Assembly: GCA_029210045.1 (NCBI GenBank)
Contig: JARGNX010000008.1
Coordinates: forward strand, 24,063 to 88,062
Origin: Coxiellaceae bacterium
GTDB taxonomy: Bacteria > Pseudomonadota > Gammaproteobacteria > Coxiellales > Coxiellaceae
Direction of reading: 5' to 3'
Length of the DNA: 64,000 nt
Shown here: positions 25,725-34,585 of the stretch, piece by piece
Numbering within the stretch: the first letter of the stretch is position 1
Layout: every line of letters begins with the position of its first letter
Position numbers and translations under genes: made by a program
Notes under the pieces: generated by a model
Seen by the model: the letters and a program-made list of their open reading frames with translations, nothing else
What the model was told of the DNA's origin: nothing
The model's database searches: none

Positions 25725-26717
25725 ATGAGCGTTCGCCGTATTTCCATTTGCTTAATGTTTGTTGTAGCTATTGCTGTAGTGTATTGGTTCGTCTATCTTG
25801 CCATGTTGCAGTCTTATGTGCGCCCCGTGACGGTAAAGGTCTATCGTGGTGATAGTTTACGTACTTTATCCCGCCGTTTAAAAATGCAAGGTTTGGAGCC
25901 GTATCCCATCGTGTTTGAATGGTATGGTCGTTTAATGGGTGATAGTCATTCATTAAAGCACGGCGAATACCAAGTTAATGTTAATGATACTGCGCGCGAC
26001 TTATTAAATAAGATCGTTGATGGCGATGTGTTAATGCGCGAGTTTGTGATTATAGAGGGTTGGACTTATAAACAAGTAATGAGCGCATTGAGGGCTGATC
26101 CACATTTATTGCATTATCTGCGTCGCATGAAGACGCCTGAGTTAATGAAGAAATTAAAAGTGCCTCATGATTCATTAGAGGGTTTATTGTTTCCTGATAC
26201 CTATGCCTATACTTGGGGCGATAGTGATATCGATTTGATTAAGCGTGCGTATGATCGCATGCAAAAAGAGTTAACCGATCAATGGTCGCAGCGCGCGAAG
26301 AGTTTGCCTTATAAAGATGCCTATCAAGCATTGATCATGGCATCGTTGATAGAGAAAGAAACAGCGGTTGAAAATGAACGCCGTGAAATTGCGGGTGTGT
26401 TGGTTAGGCGTTTAAATATACGTATGCGTTTACAGGTGGACCCAACGGTAGTGTATGGCATGAAAAAGCCATATGGTGCTAAAATTACGCGTAAAGATTT
26501 AAAAACACCGACGCCATATAATACTTACACCAATTACGGTTTGCCGCCAACACCGATTGATATGCCCGGTTTGCCATCGATCAATGCCGCGTTACATCCG
26601 GCTGAAGGTACGACCTTGTATTATGTGTCGAAAAACGATGGCAGTCACAAATTTTCAGATACCTATGTTGAGCACAAGGAAGCCGTGGACCAGTGGCAAA
26701 GGCCGCCTAAGAGTTAA
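25725..26717 (+). CDS. mltG: Endolytic murein transglycosylase MltG
   Basis: 330 residues. One N-terminal span (about 7-28) anchors it in the inner membrane with the catalytic domain in the periplasm. A LysM-like part (VKVYRGDSLRTLSRRL) is followed by the YceG catalytic domain, with E210 in MASLIEKETAVENE as the catalytic residue, and the C-terminal YNTYTNYGLPPTPI block. It cuts new glycan strands and may set their length. Start ATG 25725 gives a normal signal anchor; the frame is open for 16 more codons, partly over repeat DNA. The following tmk fits the usual order. Confidence 0.95.
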   Translation: MSVRRISICLMFVVAIAVVYWFVYLAMLQSYVRPVTVKVYRGDSLRTLSRRLKMQGLEPYPIVFEWYGRLMGDSHSLKHGEYQVNVNDTARDLLNKIVDGDVLMREFVIIEGWTYKQVMSALRADPHLLHYLRRMKTPELMKKLKVPHDSLEGLLFPDTYAYTWGDSDIDLIKRAYDRMQKELTDQWSQRAKSLPYKDAYQALIMASLIEKETAVENERREIAGVLVRRLNIRMRLQVDPTVVYGMKKPYGAKITRKDLKTPTPYNTYTNYGLPPTPIDMPGLPSINAALHPAEGTTLYYVSKNDGSHKFSDTYVEHKEAVDQWQRPPKS

Positions 26718-26745
26718 ATTAATTGTTCATATAAGAGATAAAAAA

Positions 26746-27372
26746 ATGAGTGGGAACGCAACCAAGTTTATTACTATTGAAGGTGTAGAAGGCGCAGGAA
26801 AATCGACTGCAGTGAAAGTGATTTGTGATTACCTGACTAATAAAAAAGTGGATTACGTATTAACGCGTGAGCCGGGTGGTACTGAAATTGCTGAGTCGAT
26901 TCGCACGATTTTATTAAATCCATTTGACGAAAAAATGTGTGCAGAGACTGAGTTACTATTAATGTTTGCGACACGTAAACAAAATATTGAACATGTTATT
27001 AAGCCCACATTAGCCGCTGGCAAGTGGGTGGTGTCTGACCGATTTACTGATGCTAGCTTTGCATACCAAGGCGGTGGCCGACAAATAGATTTTGCGCATG
27101 TTGATTATTTGACTCAATGGATTCAGGGCGACGTTAAACCTGATATGACAATCTTATTAGATTTGCCGGTCGAAGTGGGTTTGAAGCGCATTGAGGCGCG
27201 TGGTGAAAAAGACCGTATTGAGCGTGAGGGGGTGGAGTTCTTTCATCGCGTACGTGAAGCGTATTTACACTGTGCAGCACGTGAGCCTGAGCGATATCGT
27301 ATTGTTGATGCTAACCAAACTGAGGATGAAGTAGCGGCTGATTTGCGACAAGTGCTGTCGAGCCTGCAGTAA
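26746..27372 (+). CDS. tmk: Thymidylate kinase
   Basis: 208 residues. It phosphorylates dTMP to dTDP. P-loop FITIEGVEGAGKST, the DR-like VSDRFTDASFAYQGGGR block and the LID-region RGEKDRIERE are clear. AAGAGATAAAAAA precedes ATG 26746; the much longer open frame upstream (from 26557) overlaps mltG and is ignored. The stop overlaps the next start (TAATG), coupling it to the EamA gene instead of holB as in E. coli. Confidence 0.96.
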   Translation: MSGNATKFITIEGVEGAGKSTAVKVICDYLTNKKVDYVLTREPGGTEIAESIRTILLNPFDEKMCAETELLLMFATRKQNIEHVIKPTLAAGKWVVSDRFTDASFAYQGGGRQIDFAHVDYLTQWIQGDVKPDMTILLDLPVEVGLKRIEARGEKDRIEREGVEFFHRVREAYLHCAAREPERYRIVDANQTEDEVAADLRQVLSSLQ

Positions 27373-28262
27373 TGGCGTATTTATTTCTGGTTTTAGCTCA
27401 GTTATCAGTTGGTGTAAATATTGTTGGATCTAAGTATTTACTGCATGATGTGAGTGTTACCTTTTTGTTGTTGGTGCGTTTTTGGGTGGCGGCACTGTGG
27501 CTTTTTATTATCTATTGGCTGCAACCAAAAAGTAGACGGCTTTCAAGTGCTCATCCAGAAAAATTTAACAAAACCGACTTTACTTATTTAATACTGCAGG
27601 CGTTGTGTGCGGGTGCGCTATTTAATCTCCTGTTATTGACTGGCTTAAAGTATACCTCTGCTAGTGTCGCTGGGATTATAACCAGTGCGCTGCCAGCAAT
27701 GATAACTATTTTTTCCGTCATTCTTTTGCGAGAACGATTGACGCGCATGAGGGTGCTGTCTGTTGTTCTGGCGGTGTCGGGGTTGGTGATTATTAATTTA
27801 CACGGCTTTCGTTTGGGGGGCGCATCGAATTTAAAGGGTAGCTTAATTGTGATTTTAGCTTTGCTACCGGAGTCATTGTACTACGTGCTATGTAAAATTC
27901 ACTTAGTGCGCATGCCGCTTGTTTTATTGTCGGCTTGGATTAATTTAATTAATGGTATTGTTGTATTACCTTTGTTGATTGTACACCCTGATGCCATGAA
28001 TATTCATTTGTCAGTGTCATCATGGTGGGTGCTATTGGCGGTGACCATTTCTACGGCTGCATTTTATCTGTTTTGGTATATGGGGTGTCGCGGTGTGCAG
28101 GCTTCACTGGCTGGAATGTTTACTGCCATAATGCCAATCTCAACGTTACTATTATCTTGGCTCTTCCTGAGTGAAGTTATTACCTTGTTGCAAGGAGTAG
28201 GGATGCTTCTCGTGATTGGATCAATCTTTCTGTATGCAAAGGGTAAAGATAAGCGTATTTAA
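27372..28262 (+). CDS. EamA/DMT-superfamily transporter
   Basis: 296 residues, about ten membrane spans in two similar halves, each an EamA domain (for example ASVAGIITSALPAMITIFSVILLRERL in two pieces, and ASLAGMFTAIMPISTLLLSWLFLSE). The family exports metabolites such as amino acids; the substrate is unknown. It shares one base with the tmk stop, so it is cotranslated with tmk. Together with the next gene it interrupts the tmk-holB pair seen in relatives. Confidence 0.88.
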   Translation: MAYLFLVLAQLSVGVNIVGSKYLLHDVSVTFLLLVRFWVAALWLFIIYWLQPKSRRLSSAHPEKFNKTDFTYLILQALCAGALFNLLLLTGLKYTSASVAGIITSALPAMITIFSVILLRERLTRMRVLSVVLAVSGLVIINLHGFRLGGASNLKGSLIVILALLPESLYYVLCKIHLVRMPLVLLSAWINLINGIVVLPLLIVHPDAMNIHLSVSSWWVLLAVTISTAAFYLFWYMGCRGVQASLAGMFTAIMPISTLLLSWLFLSEVITLLQGVGMLLVIGSIFLYAKGKDKRI

Positions 28263-28356
28263 AAAAATCAAAAACTAATCAACCAGTTAGCACTTTTAAG
28301 ACTCGGCTATACTTAGCTTATGTAACCATTTATATATCCATTGCGAGGGTGATTTA

Positions 28357-30480
28357 ATGGATGATTGTCTTAATATTGAAAATACGTCAGATTTACTGAA
28401 TTTATTGAATTCATCTTTAAATGAAATTTATATTTTTAATCAGCATGATTTTAAATTCCTTTGGGTTAATAAGGGTGCTATGTGTAATACGCAGTATGGT
28501 TTTGATGAGTTTGAAAAAATGACGCCGCTATCATTAAAGCCAGATCATGATCAGTATTCTTTTGCCAAACTAATAAAGCCGCTTGATGGTAATAAAGTAA
28601 AAGTACAGTTTGAAACCAGGCATCGTCGTAAGGATGGAACGGATTATTATGTTGAGGTCCATCTTGAAAAGGGAATATTTCAAAATCAGCAAGTATATAT
28701 AGCAATTATTCTTGATATAACGGAGAAGGTGTCTGTAGATGAGAGTTTAAAACAATTAGCCGATACAGAAAAAAGTTTAAGTAATGTGCTGAAGCATTCA
28801 TTAAATGAGATATATATATTTTATCAGGACACTTTAGAGTTTGCCTGGGTGAACTTGAAAGCATTATCTAACCTTGGTTACACCATGCAAGAACTAAATA
28901 AAATGACACCACTGGATTTTGAACCTGGGTTTACTGCTAAAGATTTTGATCTTATTTTAAATCCACTGGTGACGCATAAAAAAAATAAAGTAAAAATTGA
29001 AGCACTGCACCGTCGTAAAGATGGTTCAATGTATAATGTTGAGGTGCATTTGCAGATGGAGAACTTTAATGGTAAACCGGCCTTTGTGGCAATTATATTG
29101 GATATAACAAAAAGAAAATTACAAGATGAAAGAATTGACAGCTATGTTAAAGAAAAAGTTTATCAGGCTCATCACGATGCGATCACAGAATTGCCTAATC
29201 GCAGGGCATTAAGTGAAGACATTGTGGTTCAATTAATGAGTCATGAATACCAAGATCTCGCTTTAGTATTTATTGACTTAGATAATTTTAAAGATATCAA
29301 TGATACATTGGGGCACCAAGCTGGTGACACCATGCTGCTTGAAACCAGTCTGCGATTAAATAAATTAAAAAATGAGGGTGATTTTCTTATAAAATTTGGT
29401 GGCGACGAATTCCTATATATAATTAAAGATAAGAGTAAATTAGAGAATATAGATTTATTTTGTCAGTCAGTGTTAGCTACGATTAGCGAGCCATATTTTC
29501 TTGATGAAAACAAACGAATAATAACAGCCAGTATAGGGTTATCAAGAACCATAAGGGGTGAGCATACAGTATTTAATGAGGAGGTGTTAAATGCGATGAT
29601 CCGCTATGCGGATTTTGCGTTAACTACGGCGAAGCAAACCGGAAAAAATAATTATTATATTTTTGATGAGGGACTTGATAGAAAGCTTCAAAAGAGGTCT
29701 TATTATTTATCTAAATTTAATAATGCAATTGACTTGGATCGATTTGAAATTGAGTATCACCCTATTTTAAATTTACAGAATAAAACTATTATTGGTGCTG
29801 AGGCGCTATTGCGTTGGCGGCCAGAAGGCAACTTAATTTATCCTAATGAGTTTATACCTCTTTTAGAGGAAACTGGGAAAATATGTGAAGTTGGTATCTG
29901 GGTCCTTGCTAAAATTTATGAATTTGCAGAAAAAAATAGTGAGATATTGGGTAAAAAATTCAAGTTTTGTTTTAATGCATCTGTTGTGCAGTTAAACGAC
30001 AAGGGTTTTTATTCGGCAGTGAAATGTTTAATTGAAAAATATAAGCATCTTGATTGTATTATTGAAATGGAAATTACAGAAAGTGTATTCGCTTATGACA
30101 TGCGTGATATCACTGAAATTATTAGTCTCATTCGCGAGTTGGGTATTAAAATATCAGTTGATGATTTTGGTACTGGCTATTCGTGTCTAGAGTATCTGCG
30201 CTCTTTGCCCATTGATACGTTAAAAATTGATAAGCGGTTTATTGATGATTGCTTAGATAAGAAAGGCTTTAGCATACTTCAATCTATTATTACCTTAGCG
30301 GCTGGTTTAAATTTAAACGTTATTGCGGAAGGTATTGAGACGAATGACCAGCATAAATGTTTAAGCTCATTGATGAGTATTTATCCGAATTGCATCGTAG
30401 ATGGGCAGGGTTATTTGTTCTACAAACCGATGGGGCCGGAGAGGCTCACGGCACTTTTTAACGAAGATAAGTCGGTTTAA
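28357..30480 (+). CDS. PAS-PAS-GGDEF-EAL c-di-GMP enzyme
   Basis: 707 residues, no membrane span. Two PAS domains (about 15-125 and 140-255) are recent internal duplicates: LNEIYIF, the HRRKDG block and VEVHL recur in both. A GGDEF domain follows with intact K346-F-GGDEF (348-352), then an EAL domain with E482-A-L, VSVDDFGTGYSCLEYL, LKIDKRF and EGIET. Both catalytic sites look complete, so it may make or break c-di-GMP according to the PAS signal. An upstream GCGAGGGTGATTTA provides a ribosome site. It stands between tmk-EamA and holB as an insertion. Confidence 0.92.
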   Translation: MDDCLNIENTSDLLNLLNSSLNEIYIFNQHDFKFLWVNKGAMCNTQYGFDEFEKMTPLSLKPDHDQYSFAKLIKPLDGNKVKVQFETRHRRKDGTDYYVEVHLEKGIFQNQQVYIAIILDITEKVSVDESLKQLADTEKSLSNVLKHSLNEIYIFYQDTLEFAWVNLKALSNLGYTMQELNKMTPLDFEPGFTAKDFDLILNPLVTHKKNKVKIEALHRRKDGSMYNVEVHLQMENFNGKPAFVAIILDITKRKLQDERIDSYVKEKVYQAHHDAITELPNRRALSEDIVVQLMSHEYQDLALVFIDLDNFKDINDTLGHQAGDTMLLETSLRLNKLKNEGDFLIKFGGDEFLYIIKDKSKLENIDLFCQSVLATISEPYFLDENKRIITASIGLSRTIRGEHTVFNEEVLNAMIRYADFALTTAKQTGKNNYYIFDEGLDRKLQKRSYYLSKFNNAIDLDRFEIEYHPILNLQNKTIIGAEALLRWRPEGNLIYPNEFIPLLEETGKICEVGIWVLAKIYEFAEKNSEILGKKFKFCFNASVVQLNDKGFYSAVKCLIEKYKHLDCIIEMEITESVFAYDMRDITEIISLIRELGIKISVDDFGTGYSCLEYLRSLPIDTLKIDKRFIDDCLDKKGFSILQSIITLAAGLNLNVIAEGIETNDQHKCLSSLMSIYPNCIVDGQGYLFYKPMGPERLTALFNEDKSV

Positions 30481-30551
30481 TATCCGGCTTTGATTTACCT
30501 CTAAGAGCAAGCGATGTACAATATCACCTTTTGTAGATAGGTGAGATTTTC

Positions 30552-31529
30552 ATGTATTACCCTTGGCAACAACGGCAGTGGCAGCAGCTGCAACAAGCGG
30601 AGCAGCAACAGCGGCTGCATCATGCGCTTTTATTGAGCGGTTCGCAAGGTATGGGTAAGTTGGACTTTGCGCGTGAAATGGCGGCATTACGTCTATGTGA
30701 ATCACCAACTGAGCAAGCATGCGGGCAATGTCGTAGCTGTACATTATTGAAGGCTAGTAGCCACCCGGACTATTTTGAATGCCAGCCAGAAGAAAAAAGT
30801 CGTGTGATTAAGGTTGATCAAATACGACAGCTGATTGAAAAATTATCGAACACCTCACAACGTTCAAGTGGCCAAGTGGTGGTGATTCATCCGGCAGAAG
30901 CCATGAATATAGCGGCAGCTAATGCCTTATTAAAAACACTGGAAGAACCTAATGGTGAAGTGTTATTAATTCTAGTGGCGCATTCGCGTTTAACCATTCC
31001 TGCTACCATTATTAGCCGCTGCCAACCGGTAAATTTTGTGGTTGATAATGAGCAGCAAGCACTTGAATGGTTAACCGATCAAGTCGAACAAAAAAGTAAT
31101 CTTGAATTGGCTTGGCGTTTATCATCAGGAGCGCCGTTATTAGCATTAGAATATTTGCGTAGTGATCGTATCGACTGGCGTAATCAAATGCTGGATCATA
31201 TGGGGCTAATATATCAATCACAACAAGATCCAATTGCGGATGTTAGCGCGTTGTGTAAATTAGATATGGTGGTATTGCTGAATTTAATGACCAGTATCGT
31301 TAATGATTTGGTGGGCTTGATTCAGGGCGTGACTACCGAGTATTTAGTGCATCAAGATCAATTAGCTAAATTGAATTACTTAGCTAAGCGCTTGCCTTTG
31401 GTTAATTTATTATCGTTTCAGCAAGAGCTGTCACAGCGTCAGCGTCTGTGGTTAAGCTCGCAAAGTATTAATCCACAATTGCTGTTAGAATATGTATTGT
31501 TAAAGTGGAGCGAGGTAAAAGCATGTTAG
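30552..31529 (+). CDS. holB: DNA polymerase III subunit delta prime
   Basis: 325 residues. Part of the clamp loader. The AAA+ core starts HHALLLSGSQGMGKLDFAREMA, followed by the zinc module CGQCRSCTLLKASSHPDY and the NALLKTLEEP block with the SRCQ sensor (TIISRCQPVNF). The Walker A is degenerate, as expected for delta prime, which does not hydrolyse ATP. The N-terminus is unusually Gln-rich. It overlaps tatD by seven bases. Confidence 0.95.
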   Translation: MYYPWQQRQWQQLQQAEQQQRLHHALLLSGSQGMGKLDFAREMAALRLCESPTEQACGQCRSCTLLKASSHPDYFECQPEEKSRVIKVDQIRQLIEKLSNTSQRSSGQVVVIHPAEAMNIAAANALLKTLEEPNGEVLLILVAHSRLTIPATIISRCQPVNFVVDNEQQALEWLTDQVEQKSNLELAWRLSSGAPLLALEYLRSDRIDWRNQMLDHMGLIYQSQQDPIADVSALCKLDMVVLLNLMTSIVNDLVGLIQGVTTEYLVHQDQLAKLNYLAKRLPLVNLLSFQQELSQRQRLWLSSQSINPQLLLEYVLLKWSEVKAC

Positions 31530-32320
31530 TTGATTCTCATTGTCATTTAAATATGCTTGATCTTGAAGCGTTTGATAATAACCTTGATAACGTATTGCAG
31601 GCTGCAGAACAGAAAGATGTTGAAGCATTTTTATGTGTTAATGTAGATAAGCAAAATATGCCTGAAGTGTTGTCAATTGCTGAGCGTTATTCGAATGTAT
31701 TTGCTTCAGTGGGTGTGCACCCTAGTGAGGCGGTCAGTTATACATTAACGGATGAAATCCTTACTCAGGCAGCCGATAACAAAAAAGTGGTTGCGCTTGG
31801 TGAGTCTGGTTTAGATTATCACTATAACGATACGGGTTTAGAGCAACAACGCGACAGTTTTGCTCAGCATTTGCGTTTGGGAAATAAGTTAAATTTGCCT
31901 GTGATTGTGCATTCACGTGCGGCTCATCAGGATACGATTCAAATTATGCGTGATAATAACGCTACTGGCTGCGGTGGGGTGATGCATTGCTTTACTGAAT
32001 CACTGGAAATGGCAGAAGAAGCGATGGAGTTAGGTTTTTATATTTCCATCTCAGGGATTGTAACGTTTAAAAATGCGGCTAATGTGCAAGCGGTAGCAAA
32101 GGCCGTTCCGCTAGAGAAGTTATTAATCGAAACAGACGCTCCTTATTTAACGCCGGTACCTTATCGTGGAAAGCCCAATGGTCCGCAATATGTTGGTTAT
32201 GTAGCCGAAAAAATTGCTGAACTTAAGGGTATTGCTTACGAGCAAGTGGCCGAGCAAACAACGCATAATTTTTATCAACTCTTTAACAAGGCGGTTAAAC
32301 CTAATGGCCAAGGTCAGTAA
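31523..32320 (+). CDS. tatD: TatD-family metal-dependent deoxyribonuclease
   Basis: 265 residues. The metal site is formed by H6 and H8 (MLVDSHCHLN), E in GESGLDYHY, H in VIVHSRAA, H in GGVMHCFTES and D in LIETDAPYLTPVP. The E. coli neighbour of holB is ycfH (TatD-type), so orthology with YcfH is likely; members cut DNA 3' ends or D-tyrosyl-type substrates. I chose ATG 31523, inside the holB end and after GAGCGAGG, which gives the usual N-terminus. It overlaps msrB by 17 bases. Confidence 0.92.
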   Translation: MLVDSHCHLNMLDLEAFDNNLDNVLQAAEQKDVEAFLCVNVDKQNMPEVLSIAERYSNVFASVGVHPSEAVSYTLTDEILTQAADNKKVVALGESGLDYHYNDTGLEQQRDSFAQHLRLGNKLNLPVIVHSRAAHQDTIQIMRDNNATGCGGVMHCFTESLEMAEEAMELGFYISISGIVTFKNAANVQAVAKAVPLEKLLIETDAPYLTPVPYRGKPNGPQYVGYVAEKIAELKGIAYEQVAEQTTHNFYQLFNKAVKPNGQGQ

Positions 32321-32711
32321 GACCGACAAAGATTGGCGTGATCAACTGACGGATGAGCAGTATCATATCAGTCGTGAGAAGGGCACAGAACTGCCATTTT
32401 CTGGTAAATATTGGGACTGCTTTGATGAGGGTAATTATCGCTGTGTGTGTTGTTCGCAAGTGATTTTTAAATCCGATAGTAAGTTTATCTCAGATTGCGG
32501 TTGGCCAAGCTTTTCAGAAGCGTTGCCGGGATCGATTGAAACTTGTGAGGACACATCGCTACCTGGAGAGCCACGTATTGAGGTATCATGCAGTAACTGC
32601 GGTTCTCATTTAGGCCATTTATTTGATGATGGTCCGCGTGAAAATGGTCTGCGTTACTGTGTTAATTCAGCGGTATTTGATTTGGAAAAGGATGATTCAA
32701 AGCATGACTAA
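32304..32711 (+). CDS. msrB: Peptide-methionine (R)-S-oxide reductase MsrB
   Basis: 135 residues, no signal peptide, so cytoplasmic. It reduces the R form of methionine sulfoxide. The zinc Cys are C47/C50 and C96/C99; the catalytic Cys is C119 in GLRYCVNSAVF; CGWPSF is the substrate pocket. ATG 32304 lies in the end of tatD. The frame is open 30 codons further upstream but the family begins here. A separate MsrA at 52.5 kb is exported, so the two are in different compartments. Confidence 0.94.
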   Translation: MAKVSKTDKDWRDQLTDEQYHISREKGTELPFSGKYWDCFDEGNYRCVCCSQVIFKSDSKFISDCGWPSFSEALPGSIETCEDTSLPGEPRIEVSCSNCGSHLGHLFDDGPRENGLRYCVNSAVFDLEKDDSKHD

Positions 32712-33177
32712 AAGAAAGAATTGGCATATGCAGATTTTTTTAGTGCTCTATGGCGCTTTAGGCTTGGGTATGTCGGCGTGGTTTTTAACTCAGATTATCC
32801 ATTATTTTTTACTGCATACTTTGTTGCTACATGCTACAGCGGTAATGAGCGCAATTGCGCTGGTCGTTGTTGGTTATTTATCTGTTTTAATAAAGCTTCG
32901 CCGCGGCAGTTTGGAGCGAGAATACTTTAAGCAGCACGATAAGTACGACAATTTACGCCATACACTGTTGTTGCGTCGCGCCTTATTGTTTAGTGTGATT
33001 CTCATGTTGATTTGCTTATTGATTAGCTACCTTCTTGGTTATCATGTGCGCATTAATTGGTTGGGAACCGCGATTGCATTTGTGCTCTGCTTGGGTGTGA
33101 TTTATTGTTGGGAGTTATGGGCGGTGTATTGCTGCGACCGCTTCTTTTCCGGCTTTCATCCTTCTCCTATCGAATGA
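32704..33177 (+). CDS. Orphan membrane protein, four predicted spans
   Basis: 157 residues, no family recognised. Hydrophobic segments at about 9-30, 35-60, 95-117 and 120-140 flank a cytoplasmic-looking charged loop (KLRRGSLEREYFKQHDKYDN). It starts inside the last codons of msrB (eight-base overlap), so it is the last gene of a tightly packed holB-tatD-msrB unit. The charged loop with EREYFKQHDKYDNLRH may contact a partner. No predicted catalytic residues. Confidence 0.65.
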   Translation: MTKRKNWHMQIFLVLYGALGLGMSAWFLTQIIHYFLLHTLLLHATAVMSAIALVVVGYLSVLIKLRRGSLEREYFKQHDKYDNLRHTLLLRRALLFSVILMLICLLISYLLGYHVRINWLGTAIAFVLCLGVIYCWELWAVYCCDRFFSGFHPSPIE

Positions 33178-33201
33178 TGTTGCCTCCCAGGCGAACAGTT
33201 T

Positions 33202-33229
33202 GTCATCCCGGGCGAAGACCCGGGGTGAC
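33202..33229. repeat. GTCATCCCGGG palindrome that seeds the tandem array
   Basis: GTCATCCCGGG, 6 nt, CCCGGGGTGAC: the second repeat module with almost perfect arms. Its right arm is the first part of the 20-bp unit repeated next to it. Confidence 0.85.
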
Positions 33230-33340
33230 AAGATTACGCCCGGGATGACAAGATTACGCCCGGGGTGACAAGATTACGCCTGGGATGACAAGATTACGCC
33301 CGGGATGACAAGATTACACTTAGGATGACAAGGTTAAACA
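33221..33340. repeat. Tandem array, six 20-bp units
   Basis: Six head-to-tail units of exactly 20 bp, consensus CGGGATGACAAGATTACGCC. Units 1 and 3 have GGGG in place of GGGA; unit 4 starts with T; unit 5 ends in ACT; unit 6 is TAGGATGACAAGGTTAAACA. The first nine bases of the unit are the right arm of the GTCATCCCG palindrome. The last unit includes the udk stop codon (33334-33336). There are no spacers of varied sequence, so it is not a CRISPR. Confidence 0.93.
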
Positions 33341-33972
33341 GCAATATTAGCTTTAGTTAAAAGCTCGCGCATTTTGGCTTGCACCATCTCAATCGCAATG
33401 CGATTTTCGCCACCACGAGGCACAATAACATCTGCGTAGCGTTTTGATGGTTCAACAAATTGCAAATACATCGGGCGTACTGTTTCTTGATATTGTTCCA
33501 TAACGGATTCAATTGAGCGGCCGCGTTTAATGATGTCACGCTTGAGTCGGCGCAATAAACAGATGTCGAGTGGGGTATCCATAAACAAACGAATATCCAT
33601 CATATCGCGTAAGGCTTTATCGACAAATAATAAAATGCCTTCAATAACGATAATATGTTTTGAGCCAATGGTGCGGGTTTTATCGCTGCGTACGTGATTG
33701 GTGAAATCGTAGGTAGGAAGCTCAATGCTTTCACCGCTTTGCAGAGTTTGCAGGTGTTTAATTAGTAGGTCATGCTCAAACGCATTCGGGTGATCGTAAT
33801 TGGTTTTTAAGCGCTCATCAAAAGGCATGTGCTTTTGGTCGCAGTAGTAGGAGTCTTCAGAGATGATTTCGACCTGATCACAGCCTAGCTCTTCGACAAT
33901 GGTGTTCGCCAGTAAGCTTTTGCCGGAGGCTGTTGGGCCTGCTACGCCGATGATGATGGTTTTATGGTTCAC
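33334..33972 (-). CDS. udk: Uridine kinase
   Basis: 212 residues. It phosphorylates uridine and cytidine with ATP or GTP for nucleotide salvage. P-loop GPTASGKS (12-19), DSYYCDQ, the YDHPNAFEHDLL block and the lid RRLKRDIIKRGRS are typical. The start is GTG at 33972 behind a strong GGGGGTAGAA ribosome site. It begins two bases after the smrB stop, so the two form an operon. Its last codons lie in the 20-bp array: the C-terminus TKANIAV* ends right where the array ends. Confidence 0.94.
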   Translation of the reverse strand: MNHKTIIIGVAGPTASGKSLLANTIVEELGCDQVEIISEDSYYCDQKHMPFDERLKTNYDHPNAFEHDLLIKHLQTLQSGESIELPTYDFTNHVRSDKTRTIGSKHIIVIEGILLFVDKALRDMMDIRLFMDTPLDICLLRRLKRDIIKRGRSIESVMEQYQETVRPMYLQFVEPSKRYADVIVPRGGENRIAIEMVQAKMRELLTKANIAV

Positions 33973-33974
33973 TT

Positions 33975-34538
33975 CTACCCCCTACATTTAAACAGAACAT
34001 AAATTGCACCCGATCCGCCATCCTTAGGCTTGGCTGATTGGAATGCTAACACGTTTGGATGGTTACGCAACCATTGATTGAGCATATTTTTGATCGCAGG
34101 CACGCCGGTAGCGGAGTAGTGGCCTTTGCCGTGTATGATTAGCGCGTAGCGGATATCTTGTGCTTGGCACTGGTCGATAAAATCATGCAGCGCATCGATG
34201 GCTTGTTCAACGGTATAGAGGTGCAAATCCAGGCGCGCTTCGATAGTAAAATCACCTTTTTTCAGGCGCTTAATATCTTTTTTTAAGATATGCGGTTGCT
34301 CGTAATTCAAGCGATCATCAGGGCCTAATGAGTCGGCATCGCGTGAGTAATAGATATTCATGGCTGGTTTGTCTTCAAAGTGATGCGCGGCTTGATCTTT
34401 GCGCTTCATTTTGAACTTAGTGGTCGGTTTGGTATGCCTGCCATGATCAGGCATGCGGTCAATATCATCCATTGCCTGCTGGAAGTCGTGGACGTCCTGA
34501 TCCGATAGCTTGGTTTTCTTTGTCGGCTTTTTGCTCAT
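33975..34538 (-). CDS. smrB: Smr-domain endonuclease SmrB
   Basis: 187 residues. A basic N-terminal part is followed by an Smr domain (about 90-187) with the signatures LDLHLYTVEQA and IIHGKGHYSATGVPAIK. SmrB in E. coli cuts mRNA between collided ribosomes. Orthology is supported by place: in E. coli smrB (yfcN) is divergent from prmB-aroC, as here, except that one small gene lies between. The start codon ATG 34538 lies near the frame limit and there is only a weak ribosome site (ATAGGTA). Confidence 0.9.
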   Translation of the reverse strand: MSKKPTKKTKLSDQDVHDFQQAMDDIDRMPDHGRHTKPTTKFKMKRKDQAAHHFEDKPAMNIYYSRDADSLGPDDRLNYEQPHILKKDIKRLKKGDFTIEARLDLHLYTVEQAIDALHDFIDQCQAQDIRYALIIHGKGHYSATGVPAIKNMLNQWLRNHPNVLAFQSAKPKDGGSGAIYVLFKCRG

Positions 34539-34585
34539 TACCTATTATACCATCTTGGCATAAAAGCGATAAAGCCAGCGGTGAA

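Noticed and set aside
26557..26745. 63-residue extension of thymidylate kinase
   Set aside because: It overlaps mltG and the P-loop start with its ribosome site is at 26746.
33221..33340. Possible CRISPR array
   Set aside because: The 20-bp units are head to tail without variable spacers and no cas gene is present.
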